Origin: Thalassobius sp965218685
GTDB taxonomy: Bacteria > Pseudomonadota > Alphaproteobacteria > Rhodobacterales > Rhodobacteraceae
Length of the DNA stretch: 64,000 nucleotides
NCBI RefSeq assembly: GCF_965218685.1
Contig: NZ_OZ244657.1
Span: 2,356,001-2,420,000, forward strand
Direction of reading: 5' to 3'
Shown: piece after piece, positions 60,381 through 64,000 of the stretch
Layout: the number at the start of each line of letters is the position of its first letter
Position numbering within the stretch: the stretch's first letter is position 1
The notes under the pieces: generated by a model
The model's database searches: none
What the model was told of the DNA's origin: nothing
What the model saw: only the letters and a program-made list of their open reading frames with translations
Made by a program: the position numbers and the translations under genes

Positions 60381-60740
60381 ATGCCCTTCGATCCTGCCGC
60401 GCTGAAATATGACGACAAAGGCTTGATCCCGGCGATCGCTCAGGATGATCAAACCGGCGAAGTGCTGATGATGGCTTGGATGAACGCCGAAGCTGTCGCC
60501 CGCACTCTTGAGACCGGAAAGGTCACGTACTGGAGCCGCTCGCGTCAATCGTTCTGGGTCAAAGGTGAAAGCAGCGGCCATGTACAAGAGCTGGTGGATT
60601 TCCGGTATGATTGCGACCGCGATTGTGTGCTGGTGCGCGTAAACCAGACCGGGCCCGCTTGCCACACCAACCGGCGCAGCTGCTTTTACACTGCCGTGCG
60701 GGACGGCGCCGAGGTCGAGCTGATGGCCCCCGAACATTAA
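60381..60740 (+). CDS. hisI: Phosphoribosyl-AMP cyclohydrolase
   Basis: A 119-residue enzyme for the third step of histidine synthesis. Motifs are GEVLMMAWMNAEAVARTLE, VTYWSRSRQSFWVKGESSGH, DCDRDCVLVRV with metal ligands, and GPACHTNRRSCFY. It is the stand-alone form without a HisE domain. It converges on gluQ with a 4-bp overlap. Confidence 0.96.
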   Translation: MPFDPAALKYDDKGLIPAIAQDDQTGEVLMMAWMNAEAVARTLETGKVTYWSRSRQSFWVKGESSGHVQELVDFRYDCDRDCVLVRVNQTGPACHTNRRSCFYTAVRDGAEVELMAPEH

Positions 60741-61606
60741 CGGGAAGCGATATCCAATCCTACCATTCGCCGGATGTCCGCAGGGGTTGCTCCATCGGCG
60801 CGGAATTTTGATATGGCGCGCGCGTCATCACGCTTGGCCAGACGTTTTCCGGCCTCGTCCCGGATCAACCTATGATGAAGGTATGTGGGTGTCGGAAGGC
60901 CCAGAAGCTGCTGTAAAAGCACGTGAATTTTGGTGGCGTCAAAGATATCCCGGCCACGGATTACGTGCGTGATGCCCTGAGCCGCGTCATCCAGAACCAC
61001 ACTTAGATGATAGGATCCCAGAAACTCACGGCGTGAAACGATGAAGTCGCCCACCTGGGTCTTCAAATCCTCAAGCTGAAAGCGAACGGTCTTGGGCGTG
61101 TCGTTGGTAACTTCACCCATTTCCAGAAATGACAGGGTTTCCGGCGCATCTGACACGGCGCTCAGATCAAGGCGCAATGCAGTCTGCGCAGGCATATCCG
61201 CGGGGCGTTCGCGCTGGCGACAGGTGCCCGGATAGATCAGTCCATCAGGGCCATAGGCAGGCTCGGCGCCCTCTTGCGGGGCTGATGCAGCGGTGATGAT
61301 ATCCCTCCGATTGCAGGTGCAGGGGTACAGAACGCCCTTGTCCCACAGGGCTTTCAGTGCTTCGTGATAAACTTGCGAGCGGTCCGATTGCCGAAGCGGC
61401 GGCGCGTCCCAGGTAATGCCCAGCCAGTCGAGGTCTTCATAGATCTGCTCTTCCCAATGGGGGCGGGCACGGGTCTGGTCGATGTCCTCGATCCGCAAAA
61501 GAAACTGGCCACCGTCGGCGCGCGCCATGTCATGCGCCAGCATCGCCGAGTAGGCATGGCCCAGATGAAGCGGCCCGGTCGGGCTGGGGGCGAACCGGGT
61601 GATCAT
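60737..61606 (-). CDS. gluQ: Glutamyl-Q tRNA(Asp) synthetase
   Basis: A 289-residue truncated glutamyl-tRNA synthetase. The start is ITRFAPSPTGPLHLGHAYSA (HIGH motif as HLGH). RIEDIDQTRARP follows. A zinc site is formed by YPCTCNRRD and YPGTCR, and the KMSKS-like motif is KRLAKRDDARAI. It lacks an anticodon-binding domain, as expected. It glutamylates queuosine in tRNA(Asp). It begins 3 bp after the trmFO stop on the same strand. Confidence 0.95.
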   Translation of the reverse strand: MITRFAPSPTGPLHLGHAYSAMLAHDMARADGGQFLLRIEDIDQTRARPHWEEQIYEDLDWLGITWDAPPLRQSDRSQVYHEALKALWDKGVLYPCTCNRRDIITAASAPQEGAEPAYGPDGLIYPGTCRQRERPADMPAQTALRLDLSAVSDAPETLSFLEMGEVTNDTPKTVRFQLEDLKTQVGDFIVSRREFLGSYHLSVVLDDAAQGITHVIRGRDIFDATKIHVLLQQLLGLPTPTYLHHRLIRDEAGKRLAKRDDARAISKFRADGATPADIRRMVGLDIASR

Positions 61607-61609
61607 TGA

Positions 61610-62953
61610 TTAGCTTTGACCTTCAAGCCATTGACTAAAAGTATCTTTGGCGCGGTCGGTGTAAGCTTTGTAACGATCTTTTCGCCCGCGACGCCCGCCT
61701 TTCAACCCATCCACGGGGCGGAACAGGCCGAAGTTCACGTTCATCGGCTGAAAGGTCTTGGCTTCGGCGCCGCCTGTGATGTGATGGATCAAAGCGCCCA
61801 TCGCCGTGTCCTGAGGCGCCGTGTCCAGCGTTTTCCCCAAGATCTCCGCCGCCGCCAGACGCCCTGCCAACAGGCCCATCGCGGCAGATTCCACATAGCC
61901 CTCGACGCCCGTCACCTGACCGGCAAAACGGATGTTGGGCCGCGATTTCAGGCGCATCTGATCGTCTAGAAGCGTGGGTGAATTAAGGAAAGTATTGCGG
62001 TGAATCCCGCCCAAACGAGCAAAGCTGGCATCCTGCAGGCCGGGGATCATTTTGAACACTTCGGTCTGGGCGCCATATTTCATTTTAGTCTGGAAGCCCA
62101 CGATGTTATACAGCGTTCCTAATGCATTGTCGCGGCGCAACTGGACCACCGCATAGGCCTTGTTTTCGGGGTCATGAGCGTTGGTCAGGCCCACAGGTTT
62201 CATCGGCCCGTGGCGCAGGGTTTCGCGGCCACGCTCGGCCATCACTTCGATCGGCAGGCAACCGTCGAAATAGCCCGCGGTCTCGCCTTCGTGGAATTCA
62301 GTCTTGTCAGCGGCCAGAAGGGCGTCGATGAAGGCCTCGTACTGGTCCTTGGTCATCGGACAGTTCAGGTAGGCCTTACGCTCTTCCTCGGTCTCGCCCT
62401 TGTCATAGCGCGATTGCAGCCAGGCCACGTCCATGTCGATGCTTTCGGCATAAACGATGGGGGCTATGGCGTCGAAAAACGCTAGGCGCTCGGCCCCGGT
62501 TTCGGCCTGAATCGCAGCGCCCAACGCGGTCGAGGTCAGCGGACCAGTGGCAAAGATCCAGTGTCCGTTCGAGGGCAGCTCGGTGATCTCACCGTATTCA
62601 ACGCGGACATTTGGGTGATCCATCAGCATCTGTGTCACGCTTTCGGAAAACGGATCGCGATCCACGGCCAGGGCGCCACCTGCGGGCAGGCGATGCTTGT
62701 CGGCCATTTGCATGATCAGGCCGTTCGCCGCGCGCATTTCCCAATGCAGCAGCCCAACGGCGTTCTGTTCGCTGTCATCAGACCGGAACGAATTCGAGCA
62801 GACCATCTCGGCCAGATTGCCAGTGCGATGGGCAAAGGTTTCGACCTGCGGGCGCATTTCGTGGATGACCACCTTAACGCCCATATTGGCCGCTTGCCAG
62901 GCTGCCTCGGATCCGGCCATGCCGCCGCCAACGATATGAAGAGTGTTTTCCAT
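61610..62953 (-). CDS. trmFO: Methylene-THF-tRNA-(uracil-5)-methyltransferase TrmFO
   Basis: A 447-residue FAD enzyme that makes m5U54 in the tRNA T loop with methylene-THF. The FAD-binding start is LHIVGGGMAGSEAAWQAANM, then MVCSNSFRSDD. The catalytic-region segments are AYLNCPMTKDQYEAF and FDGCLPIEVMAERG, and TFQPMNVNFGLF closes the enzyme. It is probably co-transcribed with gluQ. Confidence 0.96.
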   Translation of the reverse strand: MENTLHIVGGGMAGSEAAWQAANMGVKVVIHEMRPQVETFAHRTGNLAEMVCSNSFRSDDSEQNAVGLLHWEMRAANGLIMQMADKHRLPAGGALAVDRDPFSESVTQMLMDHPNVRVEYGEITELPSNGHWIFATGPLTSTALGAAIQAETGAERLAFFDAIAPIVYAESIDMDVAWLQSRYDKGETEEERKAYLNCPMTKDQYEAFIDALLAADKTEFHEGETAGYFDGCLPIEVMAERGRETLRHGPMKPVGLTNAHDPENKAYAVVQLRRDNALGTLYNIVGFQTKMKYGAQTEVFKMIPGLQDASFARLGGIHRNTFLNSPTLLDDQMRLKSRPNIRFAGQVTGVEGYVESAAMGLLAGRLAAAEILGKTLDTAPQDTAMGALIHHITGGAEAKTFQPMNVNFGLFRPVDGLKGGRRGRKDRYKAYTDRAKDTFSQWLEGQS

Positions 62954-63007
62954 GGCCGCGATGTAGGGCAGGCGGGCGCGTTTGAAAAGCCCTGTTGCGC
63001 TTTCGGG

Positions 63008-64000
63008 TTAGCGATCTACCGGTAGACCCGAGGGAACGCTGTCAGGTATGCCCAGTCGCCCATTCAGCGATGCCGGGTCCGTTAGGGTGCCCAGAAACGC
63101 GACGATGTCGTCAATTTCGGCCTCGGTCAAAGGGATGTCGGGCAGCTCTGTTGCGGCGGCAATCTCGATCAGTTCGTCCGTGTCATCCATTGCCTGCCAT
63201 TCGTTGACAGGCAAATCGTGCAGGATGGCTTGGCTGCGGTCATATTGCATCAACGAACGCACGGGCGCTGCGTGGTGCTGAACGACGCTGCGCAGCTCGG
63301 AGAAGGCGCCCGAGTGACCATAGGGGGCCGTTTCCGTGATGTTCCGCAAAGACGGCGTGCGAAAGCGATAGCGGTCTTCGGGGTCATTTGTGATGGCTTG
63401 GCGGCCCAGATCTGCATAGCCGCCCGGCTTTTTACCCGGACCAAGTTGCGGCATGGCGATCGCGTGGAAATCATGGTCCGTCTGAAAAGTGCCCGCATGG
63501 CAAGTGGCACAATCGGCCTTGCCGTAGAACAAGTCCATCCCGCGCAACTGCTGTACGCTTAGCGCGTTGTTGTCGCCGTTCAGATAGGCATCGAAGGGGG
63601 CGTTAATCGATTGAAATTCAAAGGTAATGAATTCAGCTAAAGCGGTGGCAATGTCGGTGAAATGCACTGGGGATTGGCCGATTGCCTGAGTGAACCGGTC
63701 GCGATATCCAGGCAGTTCGTCGACCCGGTTGGCCAGTAAGGCCCAAGCGGCGCTGGCGTCCCCGCGCGCCACGGCGTCCGCCACAGCATTTTCGCCGCGC
63801 TGCCCGGCCATTTCCTCGGGCGAGAGGGGCGGCAACATCGCTTGTGCCGCCAGCGGCGAGGGCAGGCCGCGTTCTAAGGGGCGATCTGCAGGCATCCGCA
63901 GGCCAAAGGGGGCGGTGTCGTCCAGCTCGACCCGGCCATCATGGAACATGGTCGCGTATTCATAGGCCCCAAGATTCCACAACGCCGGGGCATTTCGGGG
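63008..64000 (-). CDS. Di-haem cytochrome c peroxidase family protein, partial
   Basis: The C-terminal about 330 residues of a MauG/CcpA-type protein; the 5' end lies beyond the right edge. The reading frame is open at the edge and includes RNAPALWN just inside it, a segment typical of the family. The C-terminal haem site is CATCH near 63510. FRTPSLRNITETAPYGHSG follows, with the family's Tyr and His region. The N-terminal haem motif and signal peptide would be outside the window. These periplasmic enzymes reduce peroxide or oxidise protein side chains; which one cannot be told. Confidence 0.9.
   Translation of the reverse strand, partial: PRNAPALWNLGAYEYATMFHDGRVELDDTAPFGLRMPADRPLERGLPSPLAAQAMLPPLSPEEMAGQRGENAVADAVARGDASAAWALLANRVDELPGYRDRFTQAIGQSPVHFTDIATALAEFITFEFQSINAPFDAYLNGDNNALSVQQLRGMDLFYGKADCATCHAGTFQTDHDFHAIAMPQLGPGKKPGGYADLGRQAITNDPEDRYRFRTPSLRNITETAPYGHSGAFSELRSVVQHHAAPVRSLMQYDRSQAILHDLPVNEWQAMDDTDELIEIAAATELPDIPLTEAEIDDIVAFLGTLTDPASLNGRLGIPDSVPSGLPVDR

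Noticed and set aside
1..64000. CRISPR arrays, insertion sequences, prophage or integrase genes
   Set aside because: No regularly spaced direct repeats, transposase, integrase or phage structural motifs were found; gene order and composition look chromosomal throughout.

Overview
The window looks like chromosomal DNA of an alphaproteobacterium of the Rhodobacterales, most likely the marine Roseobacter group. The evidence is high-GC coding sequence with many 4-bp ATGA/GTGA start-stop overlaps, a sciP-ctrA pair, a chpT-like phosphotransferase, the ornithine-lipid pair olsB-olsA, a LuxI synthase, the imuA-imuB-dnaE2 mutagenesis cassette, and GTTC-N7-GTTC LexA-type boxes. Apart from a frameshifted kinase I see no insertion sequence, prophage, CRISPR array or rRNA operon. 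The only RNA gene found is one tRNA-Ser(CGA).

Layout. 1-5147 (minus): an IclR regulator, then a split biotin-dependent carboxylase (carrier, biotin carboxylase, pyruvate-carboxylase-type carboxyltransferase), a HAD hydrolase and the start of an acetoacetyl-CoA-synthetase-like gene. 5203-10557 (minus): imuA-imuB-dnaE2 with a candidate LexA box. 10725-16314: zinc alcohol dehydrogenase, MmgE/PrpD protein, YbaK-type deacylase and the pxpBCA 5-oxoprolinase operon. 16322-19285 (minus): response regulator, PAS histidine kinase and a second, membrane-bound kinase broken by a frameshift in its ATP-binding domain. 19795-22717: luxI without an adjacent luxR, aroQ, a crotonase and a glycosyltransferase. 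23080-31832: an acetate-use region with acs, adk, a two-subunit sodium/solute symporter, a cNMP/CBS/DUF294 protein, a small membrane protein and a membrane-anchored DEDDh exonuclease. 31939-35304: rlmE, an MFS transporter and a Ppx/GppA phosphatase. 35547-38897: a three-gene one-carbon cluster and glucokinase. 38894-42771: a LuxR-type response regulator, a periplasmic protein and a hybrid kinase. 42936-44854: tRNA-Ser with a large palindrome at its 3' end, and two DUF2059 proteins. 45051-50262: rplU-rpmA-(small gene)-GNAT-obgE-proB-proA. 50269-55139: chpT-like gene, DUF3553, olsBA, mnmA, sciP and ctrA. 55229-59433: ligA-recG. 59473-59672: a perfect LexA-type box in front of a 40-residue membrane protein. 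59862-64000: scaffold protein, hisI, gluQ, trmFO and a partial di-haem peroxidase.

How it fits together. Acetate would enter through the symporter and be activated by Acs; Adk can recycle the AMP that Acs makes. The cell-cycle genes (chpT-like, sciP, ctrA) fall within 5 kb. DNA-damage functions are spread over imuABC, ligA, recG and the putative SOS-induced small protein. The best candidates for undescribed biology are that small membrane protein, the transporter-linked nucleotidyltransferase/exonuclease pair, and the carboxylase of unknown substrate next to an acetoacetyl-CoA-synthetase-like gene.
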